Under the pieces are notes generated by a model that searched no databases, was not told the DNA's origin, and worked only from the letters and a program-made list of their open reading frames with translations. Source: Distichodus sexfasciatus (Eukaryota; Chordata; Actinopteri; Characiformes; Distichodontidae). From it: 64,000 bases of DNA. The stretch is taken from the NCBI GenBank assembly GCA_032718565.1, contig JAVGVS010000012.1:5042502-5106501 (forward strand), read 5' to 3'. Shown here piece by piece: positions 1 to 11,907 of this stretch (its first letter is position 1; each line of letters opens with the position of its first letter). The position numbers and the translations under genes are program-made.

Positions 1-114
1 CTGTAGAATATCGCAATATATCTAGTATCGCAATATATCATGATATAAACATATCATGACCCATGTAATATGATACGTATCGTATCGTGAGTTCCTTGCC
101 AATACCCACCCCTA
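1..114 (-). mobile_element. End of a DNA-transposon-like repeat, cut by the window edge
   Basis: The stretch has repeated TATCG and ATATCG words, the GATACGTATCG core, and an outer end that reads GTAGGGGTGGGTATTGGCAA on the - strand. This word pattern is common in fish non-autonomous DNA transposons, often assigned to hAT. Only one end is inside the window, so neither the partner inverted repeat nor a target duplication can be checked. The family assignment is from memory. Confidence 0.5.
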
Positions 115-290
115 CAGTGAGAGCGCCTTTCAGTTCCTTAATTTAGGGACAGTTTCCCTGAGACCAACTTGGGGTTAAGGGACTTGCTCAGGGACCCTGT
201 AATGGTAGTGCCGAAGATGGAATATGAACCCTTGATCTCTTGGTTCAGAGGTGGGTATCCTAATTAATAGACCACCACCACCCTTCCAGC
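115..290 (-). mobile_element. tRNA-derived SINE, family A, degenerate
   Basis: Read on the - strand, the segment has a tRNA-like head (a degenerate B box, GGGTTCATATTCC). This is followed by the CCCTGAGCAAGTCCCTTAACCC body block and a CTGTCCCTAAATTA tail. The same body and tail recur at 24943-25121 and 11908-12067, which shows a dispersed family. It directly abuts the transposon end at the window edge. Confidence 0.7.
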
Positions 291-299
291 CTTAATCCA

Positions 300-1084
300 T
301 ACACAGTCTTTCTCAGACTTTTTAAAGTCTGGGATGCAGGGCTGGATGCTGGGATGGCATTCTCCTTATTCAAATCATAATATATTTGGACCCAATTCCA
401 ATATTTATATGGATATTTTTTCAAAGGAAGTCACTTTATATTGTTCTTATATTTAACTATTTGGATTTCATTGCAAAGAAGAAACATATATAAACATTAA
501 TGCATGACAGTCAATTATCTGACATTCTCTTTTTAAGCAGTGTTTTGTGAGCAAATAGAAATCTTGGCAAGACCAAGCATTCGTGTGACTTCACAAATTT
601 TGTGGAAGAAATATAAGTCTAAAATTTGTTTCTGGCTTTAAAAATGCAAAGCAGCAGGCAGGGTTTAGTCACGAGAAGGACTGTGATCTTCAGAAATTAT
701 GCCCTACAAACTGTGCTCAGTGGAACATGTTAAATTAACATTTTGCAATAGTTTTATTTTCAAGTGATGCATTGATATTAATGTACGAACGTGTTCTGTA
801 ATTATGAGGAAAGTGAATGTTTGACATGTTCGTTGGAAACATGTTTGTTTGAAATGTTTGTTTGTTTGCTTGTTTGAAATAAACTAAACTAAAAATGTAG
901 AAATGTTTATCTTTGGTGTTGTGTAGAGAAATAATACAAAGAGGTTGTGAATTTATTCTGTCTCCATCACTACCACCATTGAGGCCCTGAACAAGACCCC
1001 ACGTTGCTCCACAGAGACTGTGCCTGTAATTAGGAAATATATGTTGCTATAGAGAAAGTAAGAGCATCTGATAAGATGTCCAAA
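300..1084. other. Unassigned A/T-rich sequence
   Basis: No gene, splice-bounded exon or recognisable transposon end was seen. A short run of TTTGTTTG-type repeats lies near 845-885. Confidence 0.4.
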
Positions 1085-1205
1085 GTTAAAGTCAAAGTAA
1101 ACCTTAATGTCATCTCTGGTATATACTGTACAAGTATGCAGAGAGATGAGACGACATGGCTCCAGTTTTAACAGTGCAAAGAACAAAGAACAAATAAGAA
1201 CAAAT
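1085..1205 (+). repeat. Dispersed repeat, copy 1 (shared with 42645-42790)
   Basis: The order of blocks AGTCAAAGTAAAC, GTCATCTCTG, TATATACTGTACA, AGAGA(T/C)GAGACGACAT and GAACAAATA is the same as at 42645-42790, in the same orientation. A partial match (AGAGAGATGAGATGATGAC) lies near 12931. The ends are not defined and the family is not recognised. The short - strand ORF here is a by-product of the repeat. Confidence 0.6.
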
Positions 1206-3650
1206 AAACTAGAACAACAAAGAGAGGCAATTTGGTTACATGCAGTATTCAGCCTACAATTATGGGCTTAGAGTTGTCTTTTACACTGAATGTTTATATG
1301 TTCTGTAACAGTTTCAATATGAGAAAATTTTACAGTCAGTCTGTTAAATAAAACAGTATCTTTTATAAAGTCTGAGCTAAACAAGTTGGATCTAGTATGT
1401 GCAGATATTGTAACAACAGTGGAGAACTATGGTCTGTACAATACTGTACAATACTTTACAGACAGTGAGAAACTACAATTATTGATATGTACAAGCAATG
1501 TTCAAGAGTTGTGCAAATATTTCAGCAAATATTGTGGCAAATATTAACAGCTAAGAGAACTACAATTTCAATCGTCTGGCATCAAATGATAACAGCAGTT
1601 TGGAGTGACAATATTGTATAGTCTGTACAGTTCATGGCCATTGTTAGAGCCATTTTGTGTTGCATAAATGTTTGAATATTTGGATTTAATATTTCATAAC
1701 TATATGTAGAAGAAATTAGAGCTATAAAGATAATTTGAATATTTCTGGAACTTTCCATATGAACTTTCTATACAGTGTTACGTATATTAATATGTATACA
1801 CGTAGAAGTGAGTTGAAGCCAAGAATTCAGGAGTGTTACAGTCTTTTGACTGTCACGTAAAGACATCAAAAGAAAAGACTGGATTCAAGACTCTTATTTT
1901 GGATACGTGTCATGTGCAAAGAATCTTCGGAGTTCGAGGCATTTCTTTTGTACTATTGGTGGTGTCCTTGCCATTGTTCCATAAGGTTTCTAAAAAAGTT
2001 TGACCACCTCAGTTTAACAAGAAATTTTAAACACATTGATTAGAAAATATTCAGGTAAAACGCTACTCCAAGACGTGTGTAGCACCCTACAGGCCGAAAT
2101 GCAAGGCTGCCACTATTTATATGAGTGGTGAAAAACAACTCTTCATTGTTTTGCCTGTGGCAGTGACACTAGGCACAATGAAGAGCTTTTAGTAGCTGTC
2201 TCCCCTTTGCATCATTACAGCTTTTCTATTTTGCATACTGACCCAATCAGTCCCCTGACAATACAGTACATAGTCTCTAGCCCTTATTTGACACTATGCT
2301 GCTGATAATAAAGCTTATGTAACGATACTGTTTATTTAAGCATTCATTAGATTCTTTCACGGAAGCTAAATGAAACTTATGGCATCTCACTCACATTTTT
2401 ATGAGGATTCCACACAAATTCAAAGACAATACCTGTATTACACTCATACACAACACAAGGTCTTCCAGTGCTGCTGTTCAACATGATTCAAACTGCATCA
2501 TAAATCTTGCTGATGACAAGACAAAGGTGGAATTTCAACAACTGTGATGAATCAGTGTGTACAGAGGAGGTGGCACAGTTTGCAAACTGACAAAAATGTC
2601 ATTTATCCGTTTGTCTGTCTTTCTGTCTGTTATCTGGCTGTCCTTCTGTAAGCAATATATCATGTCATTGTTGTCATTGCTATGTGTTCCTCAGAAGAAG
2701 AAGATTCTGTTCATTATGTAGATTCTGTTCTTACCTAGAAACAAATCTGAAGAAAACATTGGTGGGATGTCAGAATCTTTGTGAAAACTGCATAAGGTAG
2801 TTTTAAGAACACATTTCTTCCTAAGAAATGGTTGATGAATGAGGCCCATTTCTCTAGATTTTCTCTCCTCTATTCAGAGTATTTACCACACTGCTTCTGT
2901 AAGGTTTCGATGTCTCCTCCCTTTCAATAAAAACTATCACAGCATTCAGTCCAGTTCTGCCAGACTGTTGAACAGCATCATCAGTTAATCTGTTAGGCTT
3001 CTCAACATATTGCTTCACACCACCACCCACCTCACCATCTTTTTAGTAAGGCTTTAATGCCACCACTCCTCAAAACTAACCTTTACACTGCACATCATTT
3101 TACAACACTGCCTTCATGTAGTGCTCAGGTCTTACATAAGCAGACTATATTACCCTCCTTTCCACTTTGTTATCTGCTTTTCCGTATCCTTGCCTCTGCT
3201 ACAAATCTCATCCATCTGTGAATATATTTTACGTGCTGGTCTCTGCTCAGTTTTGTTACTGTTGGTTTATATAAAGAGATTTACAACAATGTTCAGTCTT
3301 CAGTTTTTGTGCAGTTTTTGTTACCTGTTCCTGCATGTGCCTATATGTAATTCCTTGTGTTATGCACTTCCTACTGTGGTTGGGATGATAATTAAACCTG
3401 AGTTTACTTATAGAAGCATTGGTGTAGCAAAATATGTAGGCTTGACTTTGATCCAGTTACCAGTACCAGTGTTGCAGGATGAAATTATTAAACAGCAGTC
3501 AGACTCTAATACACAGCTTCAGACAATCTGAAAAACCGTATTACTGTGAATTCTAAAAATTAATGTCACATTAAAAGCAAAGTATAAATCTTAATTTAAC
3601 AAAGAATTATTCTAATGCATATACTTATACTAATAAATATAAGTATACTC
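1206..3650. other. Unassigned intergenic or intronic sequence
   Basis: Nothing was seen that supports a gene. The open frame around 3121-3531 lacks splice support and conserved motifs. A small stem-prone block of TGTACAATACTGTACAATAC lies near 1436. It could be intron of the RAMP gene if that gene's first exon lies further upstream. Confidence 0.4.
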
Positions 3651-4809
3651 AAAGGTGCCATGCCACGCAAAACCGTTTTCACCCGTCACTTTTGGATTAT
3701 GATAACATATGTGACCCGATCTGCCGTAATGAGTCGGAAGTCGGCGTTCTATTTATTTAGATACGGGCCAATTATGTTGAAAAACATCAAAAATATCGAT
3801 TCTTCGTTTTTGGTCTTATGTGAAAGAAAAGGTCTTCAAAATTAATCTGGTCTCCGAAAAGGAAAAAACGATATTTTTGAAGTTTTTTAACATAATCGGC
3901 CCGTATCTAAATAAACAGAACGCAGACTTCTGACTCATTATGACAGATCGGGTCACATATGCATTGTGTTATAGGGTGGATGTTAAAATGTACTGTTACC
4001 TGTGCTGCCTGCAGTAGTCAATGAAACGAAATAAAATCAGGCTAATTAGAACAGTCTATCAGTGATACACTGATAGAAGTCATTATTATTCATGATCTCA
4101 CCCTTTTGTGGCCGCTCACAGAATTTGTCTTGCTCAGTGACAGCAAGGATGGCGGAACGACAAAGATGTTTTTATGCCAATAAAGAACTTAAACAATGCA
4201 TATGTTGCCCAAGAAAACTGAGTGGAGGGACAATGGCTTCAGTTTATTTTTGGAGCAATACCTCAATATTACAGTCAATTATTAGTTCTCTGTTTCTTTC
4301 ATTTTGAAGAGAATGACTTTGCCAACTTCGCTGTTGAAATACCATCACTTTATTCAACAACAAGTGCACAGACCATTAGTAATATTGTCAGCACAAAGAA
4401 ATGCTATGTTAAGACGGTTTCATGTGCATTTGTGCCATGAAGCTAAATGCAGATTATGATAACAGCTATCGCCGAGCTGTCCTGATAGGCAAAAAACACA
4501 ACACGCAGCTTTTTTTGCTGAATTACATTATACGAGAAGCGATAACGGGTTCCTCTGCGGCGCGATAAAGGATGCTGATAGCCAGGTTCTCATTGGCAGC
4601 TGTTAGCCAATCAGAGCTAATTTGCATGTTGAATATTAATGAGAACTGGCGCAAATTGAGATGTGTATTACTGCATGTTTTCTATACCATGCTAGAATGG
4701 CATTAAACAAGATAACCAAGGCATTTTCTCCCAGATAAGTTACATAGTCCATGGAAGAACATTAGGCATTACCACAAAATTAATGAAATATGTGTGGCAT
4801 GGCACCTTT
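3651..4809 (+). mobile_element. 1.16-kb non-autonomous DNA transposon, AAAGGTGCC family, copy 1
   Basis: The ends are perfect 16-bp inverted repeats, AAAGGTGCCATGCCAC at 3651 and its complement ending at 4809. The interior has no long ORF. A second, inverted copy spans 38107-45042 and aligns block by block once its insertions are removed, which confirms the boundaries. Shared landmarks include TTTGGATTATGATA, the ATGGCGGAAC block, and TTGCATGTTGAATATTAATG. Copy 1 carries a palindromic MITE at 3711-3956 that copy 2 lacks at that site. No clear target duplication was found, so the superfamily is unresolved. Confidence 0.85.
3711..3956. mobile_element. Palindromic MITE, GTGACCCGATCTG family, copy 1
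   Basis: The element is one long imperfect palindrome. It begins GTGACCCGATCTGCCGTAAT, ends with the complement, and its arms meet near 3835. It is flanked by ATAT on both sides (3707-3710 and 3957-3960), consistent with a 4-bp target duplication. The empty site is visible in the paralogous 1.16-kb element, where the flanks are contiguous. It has no coding capacity; because the arms are complementary, similar short peptides appear on both strands. Confidence 0.9.
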
Positions 4810-7739
4810 AATAATTTAACTCCTTAAGTTAGTTGGTGTATCGAGACAATCCTGCTGTAGTTCATTGCATGATGGAAACTGCTATATTTTCTATGTTCCA
4901 TACATAGCATCCTACTTTTCCGGTAACGTTCACATGTTGGGGATAAATTTCAAATATATAAAAGATGAAAAGCAAAAGATACATATTATTTTCATTCATC
5001 ATTTTCATGTCAATAAGATGGTTTCTTTGAATTAAAAAATGCTTTTCAAAGTAGATTATTTCCAGCATTTGAGCCAAGTGTTTTAGTTTACAATATCTTT
5101 GGGAAATGTCTTTGGGAGTGTCCAACTTGACTGGTATTGTGTAAAATGTTATGCATAAGTGTTTTTCCCCCATAAGCAGAACTCCTTAAATAGCGTCAGT
5201 ATTTTTCTCAGCATGAAGCCGAGAAACAAATTTAAGTGTTTGCTCATCTCCTTTTCCTGCTTTGGTGACGGCAGAACGAATCAGCTGGTTGCTAAGAGCG
5301 AGCAAATTATTGTCTCTTCAGTTCCACTTCACAGACCTGTCTTCTTTGTAAATGGCAAACAATATAATTAATTGGAGCGACTAGAGGAGGCTGGGCAGAT
5401 TTTGTACTGTAGGTGGTTCCTGGAATTATTTAGTCTATAACAAAGTTGAAGGAAAAGTGGTGTAAGCTAATAACAGAAATGTGAACAGAGTTTGGGGCTG
5501 CTTTATACTGTATGTTTGAAATTTTATAATTATATTTTTCACTGTAATATATATTTCAATATGAAATTTACAGGATTCTTAAAATTCAAATATCCCATCT
5601 TTCTAGAACAATTTTGAAGGGTAGTGCATTTTTTCTTTTTTTTCTTTTTCTTTTAATTTATATTGCAGTATGAAGATATATCAGGATTCTCACCAAATGA
5701 ATTTGTAGGGCAGTTCAACTCTTAAGAAAATATAAACAAAATCATTAAAAGCTAAATAATAACTTTTTATTCTGAAAACTTACTTTAAGTTCGAACCGTC
5801 AACTTTACAACTTAACATCTAGTTTCAATAGAGCATAACACAAAAACAGGTGAGCACTGTGACTGTTCTGAAGTGATTTTTGAGGGCAAAACGAGACCAT
5901 TAATTACATTGTATTTCACAGAATAACACCATAGTTTTCATATAAATCCTTTGTACCAGTCTTGTCTTTGATTTCATTTTGTGTCCTGTAATGCAACTAC
6001 TGCTCTTCCTCATGACTTGGAACTTCCTATATCATGAACTGTAGAAAAAGGAAGGCCTTCTTTCTTTTTTTAGTGGACGGTTTGAGGAAGCAAAGCGATG
6101 CTGGCTGAGAAAAACAGAAAGGATGAATGAGTCAAATGCTGTCACCACCCACTGTCCTTTGAACTTCTCACACTGGTAGTCATTGTCCACTGTCTTTGTC
6201 CCCTGTCTTTGAAAATGTGTATATCCTGGTATTGGAAATATCTAATTTTAGCATATCATGGCAATAGCTACTGTCATCCCATAACAGGAATTTGCCTAGA
6301 ATGGAATTCTATACTGTAGCTGGTTGTCTAATAACCTACATTTTACATACAAACTCATACAAACCACATAGCTGAAAGAAAAACGTGTTACACAACACGC
6401 TTTAGAATGAGTAAGAATTTGTCAATTGTTTAAAATGTGTCCATAGATGACGTGGCAGTATACACTTTAGTAGAAACAACAAATGCACTTTTTCGGGTGT
6501 AGAATCATCATCCTGGCACATCAGTGCTACAGCAAGTAAGCAGATTTTCATACTGTGTATTTTTATATGCTTATTTTTACATTTTTGTGTAGTGGTCATA
6601 AATAGATATGATTTATGCAATGTAGACTTTGGTACAGTGCTTGGTAAAAAGTCTGAGGGACTGTCTTTAAAAAGCAAAAGATAGTTCTACTTCTATGTTA
6701 TTGCTGATATTTGCTTTTGTGTGGTAAGGACATGCCATCTTCTATAAATCTTAGCCAAAGTGTATTGTTTTGCAAACTGAGGCATGTTTGGGATTTGTGC
6801 CATCAATTCTTAAAATGTTCCTGAAATTGTATGGAAGCATCTGATAAAAATTTTGCTTGTGTTTTGAGTGGCTTTGTTTAATCTTTGACAATGGCAGGAA
6901 TTTGACAGCCATGTTTCGCTAATTGATTTGTTGATTTGCCATTGTAAGGCTGTAAGGGAGTTTAGGACATTTTGTAGACAAAATATTTTGTTTTGCTGCA
7001 CACTTGCAGGTTTTACTTGATAATTTTTTTCAAGAACAGTAGGTCTAAGTCATTGGGGTACATAATATAAGTACAATATAGGTTACTAAAGTAGAAAGAA
7101 GCCAAAACTAACAGAGAAATGAAGAAATAATAATTTAGGAGATTCATCAATCAACAGTGAGAATCCTTTAATTGTAACAGTAAGACAACCGTAAAACACA
7201 AAGGAAGAGCATTTGATAAAACTAAGCTAGATTTAAGTGAATAATAAAAGTTGAGCAGAGGCTACTGGTGACCAGGGGAAGACATAACAGGTTTTCCTGG
7301 ATGAATGGATATGCACTAAAACAATCCACTTGTTACGGAGTGTTCTTTTGCATAATTTTGCAAAATATATGGAAGCCAGAAAAGAGAATTGCTTTAGTTG
7401 GAACAGACATGTGCAGAAAGTGTTGATATTCCTAAGCTTTTTCTAAACTGTATGCCTTCATCACTCTTTTGTTCCTTTCTGAACTACTCAGTTTGCTCAG
7501 AAGAAGTATTAGAATTCCCTTTGTGGTGTATAGCCATGTAAATATTCATGACTTTCCCCCTCGGAATAGACAGGCAGAAAGGAAATTCTCTGGGGTGGAA
7601 GAGAATGAGGGAGAAAGAAATGGTAGGAAAAGGGAACTAGATGGATAGATGGATAGATATGTAAAGCAAACTGAGTTTTTGCATCCTTTCCATTCATTCC
7701 TAATATTCATTACTAATGTAATCCATGGATCTCCATGTG
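4810..7739. other. Unassigned A/T-rich sequence upstream of RAMP exons
   Basis: Several short open frames exist but none has splice signals, conserved motifs or codon bias. No transposon ends were recognised. It may be the first intron or upstream flank of the RAMP gene. Confidence 0.4.
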
Positions 7740-7759
7740 GTCATACTTACCTCAGACAT

Positions 7760-7858
7760 AGCTCTCACAGTCCAAAAGCATGCACTATAGGTTGATTGGT
7801 TTATCTAAATTGGCCCAAGTGTGACTGTGAGGTTTTTTCGTGCATGAATGAATGAATG
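7760..7858 (-). mobile_element. Fragment of a tRNA-derived SINE, family C
   Basis: The blocks CCAAAAGCATGCACTATAGG and CTAAATTGGCCCAAGTGTGA, followed by a GAATGAATGAATG run, match the body and tail of the complete SINE at 31874-32208. The head is missing and the copy is degenerate. Confidence 0.5.
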
Positions 7859-8086
7859 ACCACTACTGGCTTATACTGCAATATCAGACATGTGTTTGTT
7901 GTTATTTTATGTAGAGAACCATTGACTACCACTATTTCACCAAGTTATTTTAAAGTATCAGCATTTATTTTTATGCCAGTACGCATATAATGCACATGTT
8001 AAATATCACAGCCATGAGCAGTGTTAGATATTGCATTGTTTTTTGTGGTGCCTAACTCTTGTGATGTGTTCCCATGTGTTTTACAG

Positions 8087-8116
8087 TGAACAGCTTGATG
8101 ACAAATGGGCTGTCGG
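8087..8116 (+). CDS. Candidate 30-nt micro-exon of the RAMP gene
   Basis: The segment follows a branch-like CTAAC (from 8052) and a pyrimidine-rich stretch ending TTTTACAG. It is followed by the donor GTAGGT. It is 30 nt long and so preserves phase: entered in phase 1 it reads two bases, then Asn-Ser-Leu-Met-Thr-Asn-Gly-Leu-Ser, then one base that completes the Ala codon opening the 8572 exon. There is no stop in that frame. It would lengthen the mature N-terminus ahead of the first conserved cysteine. Mammalian RAMP1 and RAMP3 are usually described with three coding exons, so an extra small exon is unusual. A chance splice-site pair cannot be excluded. Confidence 0.5.
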
Positions 8117-8571
8117 GTAGGTTTCATTATATTTTCCACTTTTTATGAGCAAAGAAAGAAAACACATTTCTTTAACAACATGCATAAGATATCCATGATG
8201 TTTTTTTTATGAATGTTTAGTTATTGTAAAAAAACCTGATTGATTGATTCTATACATTATTACAATATCTATTACTATTAGAATATTAGAATATCATTAC
8301 AGTGTCAGAAAAATGGCTAGTGCATCCAGTACTGTTAAAACTGCTGACAAAAGAATAAGCCTCAAGGTCATCACTAGATTACTTTCACTTCTAATTGCTA
8401 ATCACTGTATGTTGGCATTTTGCTATGATGAAAAGTCAGACAGATTTAAAATGTAAAAAGGTGACCTTACAGAAATGGCCATTTAATTTGAATTTGTAGT
8501 TAAGTACGACCCATACATAAGTCAAAAACATCATTTGCTGTTTTGCATGCTCTTCTTGTCTCCCTTAATAG

Positions 8572-8731
8572 CAACAGAGAACATTGAGCTGGCATTTACA
8601 CACAGACCTCGAATTCTGCAGTGTAACAAGACCTTTCTTCAGCTGGAGATGGAGAAATGTGGAGAGCGCTTCAAGACAGATATGGCAGAGGTGGACCCAG
8701 ATAATTGGTGTAACTTAACACATTTTATAAG
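8572..8731 (+). CDS. ramp3: Receptor activity-modifying protein (RAMP3-like), extracellular exon
   Basis: RAMPs are single-pass proteins that pair with class B receptors such as the calcitonin receptor-like receptor, moving them to the surface and setting ligand choice. This exon has acceptor TTAATAG and donor AG|GTAACT. It encodes the N-terminal ectodomain, including three of the six conserved cysteines (CNKT, EKCGERF, NWCNLTHFI) and N-glycosylation motifs NKT and NLT. The last codon is split (AG|T) and joins in frame to the exon at 25170. The WCNL..FI block resembles RAMP3 more than RAMP1 or RAMP2. The exon carrying the signal peptide was not found, so the gene model is incomplete at its 5' end. 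Confidence 0.85.
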
Positions 8732-9267
8732 GTAACTGCACTTACAATGTGTTAGGGGTATAACAGTTCTCCACAGTTCACACATTCCTCAGCCGTTGAG
8801 CTACCTCTTACCTCTTTTTTGTTTGTTTGCTTTTTGTTGGTGGGGGGTAAAATAGAAAATGGGAAACATGCAGTGCAATGCAATCCTTTTGGAGACTGTT
8901 CAAGACTCACATGGCATGTTACACTACAGAAGTATCACCACGGAAATGTGCCAGAAAGGTCTTCGTTAATTAAGTATTATTAAAGGGAGCATCGCACTGA
9001 AGAGACTCACCTGGAAGAAGCACATTAATTTTTATCTACAGTCCATGTTGCCATCCTAATGCACTGCAAATGCTTTAGACACACTTAATTTCATTCTACT
9101 TAGCTCTCCAAGTGCTCATTCTCACCATAACAAGCAGTGTCTTAAGTGGAAGTCTGGATTTTCTATAGTTATTAAGATTCATCCATTTTTGGAACCACAA
9201 AATGTTCAAATGTGATAGATGGTAATCTCTGTTTAGTCCTTTCTACATGCTGTTCTATGTTTTTAGG

Positions 9268-9497
9268 GAAAGTGAGTGATTATTTGTCATTGTGAACACA
9301 GCAAAGCACACAGTGCACAACGAAATGTGATCTCTTTCTTTGACCTATCCATTAAGAAACAGTGGACAGCAGACATGGGCAGCGTCCGGGGAGCAGTGCT
9401 TGGGGACAGAACATAAGTCCCCTCAGTGGTATCTTTACCGGTCCTGGGATTCGAACTGGCAACCTTCCGATTAACCATTACACTACCAACTGCACCC
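9268..9497 (-). mobile_element. tRNA-derived SINE, family B
   Basis: On the - strand it runs from a tRNA-like head (GCAGTTGGTAGTGTAATGGT, B box GGTTGCCAGTTCGAATCC) through a body containing GCACTGCTCCCCGGACGC to a tail of CACTTTC. Other copies lie at 24577-24825 (+), 35000-35205 (-) and, as a fragment, 22313-22390 (-). The head has A-box and B-box-like blocks typical of RNA polymerase III promoters. Confidence 0.8.
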
Positions 9498-10340
9498 CAA
9501 CTCACCTGTCCCATGTTTTCTTAACTTTTTCATAAGAGGTGACTCTTTCTTCTCTGCTTTTCATAACTGAAGTTAACCAGGTTGATTTTAAAACAGTCAT
9601 GCATTTGTTGGTACCAAATAATGTAGAAAAGTCTGGCTGCCAAAACATTTATTGTATTTATCGAGGGCAGTTTTTCACCAGTGTTCCCTGAAGCTGCTAT
9701 GAAAACTTGGCTATTGTATAAACGTTCAAAAATATAACTCCACCAAAGTCAGTCACTGTCCCAAAGGGTATACTAACATTCCCCTCTTGTCCTATTGCTG
9801 GCAGCCTCCAGCCACTTGTTAATTTGGACAGCGTACATAAATAAACAGTAAGCAGGGCAGATGAGAGAAATGGCCATTGGAACTTGGAGCTACAGTATGT
9901 TGGTCCTGTAGGAAGACATCTGTTGCTTCAACAAAATGAAAACATCTTGTAGCCACTCGGGAGTTAAGAGGATGCACAGATGGTTATATATACATAAAAA
10001 AGTTCCCCATCACCATAGGCATAATTCCACTGCCGGAAATGTATGTGTGTCTAATTATCTGAAGCCAGAAGTTCTGTTGCAAAGTCAATTAATTGCAAGC
10101 TAATATTCTCAAAACCGTCATGATGTTCATTATCGTTGGACCATGCACCACAATTGTAAGGATGAAAGAACATTCTTGAATTTGTAGTTTTGCAGGCAGA
10201 CTTTGATTGCAAAAGAAACCTTCTAGAAATGACAGGTGTCTAATTTCTGTAAATAACTAAAACTTAAAATTTGATGGACTTTTGCTGTTTTCGTTAATAA
10301 AAAATAACATTGATAATGGCAAGTCAGTTTATATGTAATA

Positions 10341-11155
10341 AGTAGTGTTGTAGTACTCAAGACCTGTCTTGGTCTCAAGATCAGTTTTTGAAGGTCTCAG
10401 CCATGTCTTGGAATCGGCCGTATTTGTACTTGGTCTTGTCATGGACTTGAACAAAGAGGACTCGAGACATTATTCGCGATGTACACACACACATTAGCGC
10501 TCGGGACTCTAATATGGAACACTGTCATGTGCAAAAATGTATTTCTATTCCAGAAAGGCCAAAAGCAGCTCATTTTAAATCAGTTTAAAATAAATACATA
10601 TTGAAAAATGCATTATTTGTTTTCAAATAATTTTATTCTGTATCAAAATGAATACCAAATGGATGAAGTATTTCCGCCTGGCACTAACCTTATTCACAGT
10701 GCTAAGCAATAGAATGTCTGCAGAATAACAACTCTGCAAGTGAATAAAACAGTGAGTTTGGTCTTGAAGAGTGTTCTGCCACTGTGGTGTGTTGAGTTTA
10801 ACATGTGATGTTATCAGTTTGGAAGCGATTTCCTCATTATAGATATGTAAGATACAAATATTGAATTAACATGTTTTATGTTGCTTAGTGTATGTTGTTT
10901 GCTTTGTTTAGCTCTTTTTGGGGGCTGTTTAGGCCTTGCATGTTCCACTTATTTGTCCTGTGGTGTAAAAGGTGCATTGGTCCGGTCTCAGTCTCGACTC
11001 AGTCTCGTCCCGCCCTGGTTTGGTCCTGTCTCAGTTTCAGCGCTTCAGAGTCATGGTCTTGTCTCAGTCTTGACACACTCTGGTCTTGATCAGACTCTGT
11101 CTCAAGGATCACAGCCTAGTAATAAGACTTGTCTAGTAATAAGACCTGTGCTAAC
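10341..11155. mobile_element. Relic of a DNA transposon with GTCTCAGTCTC repeats
   Basis: It begins AGTAGTGTTGTAGTACTCAA and continues with imperfect repeats of CTTGGTCTCAAGA. At the other end (10980-11110) a block of GTCTCAGTCTCGACTCAGTC repeats appears. Elements with this opening are familiar in teleost genomes and usually called hAT-like; that name is from memory. No clean terminal inverted repeat or target duplication was found, so the ends are approximate. The open frames over 10878-11162 arise from the repetitive tract. Confidence 0.5.
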
Positions 11156-11200
11156 CTTTTAAATATGTCATTTTTCACAAAGAATACTTACTAACTATAT

Positions 11201-11839
11201 GTGACCCTCCACAGCAAAACCAGTCGCTTGTCGCAAATTTTCAATTTAGTTATTATGATTTCATGAAATCAAGCTTCAAAACGATACCTATATCGAATGA
11301 ATCGGACTTCCATATGACTGAGATATAAACATTCAAAGGAGTCGGGTTTTCTCCTGGTCACGCCAAGAGAAACGGAGAAATCTGCCTTTGAAGTTGACTA
11401 TCGCCGTAGCACTCACAGAAGTTTCTTGTGCGTCAGCGCTATGTTTTGTATTTACGGTAGCTCACGCCATCTACAGCCACACGGATAGCCTACCTGCGTT
11501 AGGGTTAACTGAACTCGGGAGACGAAGATGGATTCCGGAGAAATATCTTCACACTAGCCAACGAGTGGATTTACCGTAAATATTGAAGTAGAGCGGTCAA
11601 AACAGAAACTTTTAACATTCTGCTGGAATTGAATTCTCACCTCAAGAAAGTCACGCTTTTAGGATGGAAAAGGGTAGTTTTTCAGCAAAATTTATTCATA
11701 ACAGGCCAGCATAGACCTTCCACTGTTTCTAAAACACTAAAAACAAAAAATCCAAAATTTTACCCCACGCAACATAAACGGTCAGTTTTTTCTGAAATCT
11801 CCGTTGCGACAAGCGACTGGTTTTGCCGCGGAGGGTCAC
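11201..11839. mobile_element. 639-bp non-autonomous DNA transposon, GTGACCCTCC ends
   Basis: The terminal inverted repeats are about 36 bp with two mismatches, starting GTGACCCTCCACAGCAAAAC at 11201 and ending with the complement at 11839. Both sides carry ATAT (11197-11200 and 11840-11843), a 4-bp target duplication. The GTGACCC start and the 4-bp A/T duplication are the same as in the palindromic MITEs at 3711 and 43310. The interior has no transposase. Confidence 0.9.
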
Positions 11840-11907
11840 ATATCTGATGGTTGCTACTTTTGGCTTTATGTATTTTGCTGTTTAATAAAGTCACTATTAA
11901 GCTTGGT

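Noticed and set aside
3291..3346. Frame beginning MFSLQFLCSFCYLFLHVPI, hydrophobic like a signal peptide, with a GT after it that would keep phase with the RAMP micro-exon
   Set aside because: The donor (ATAT|GTAATT) is poor, there is no other support, and it lies 4.8 kb away. Chance hydrophobic frames are common in T-rich DNA, so the RAMP first exon is left unassigned.
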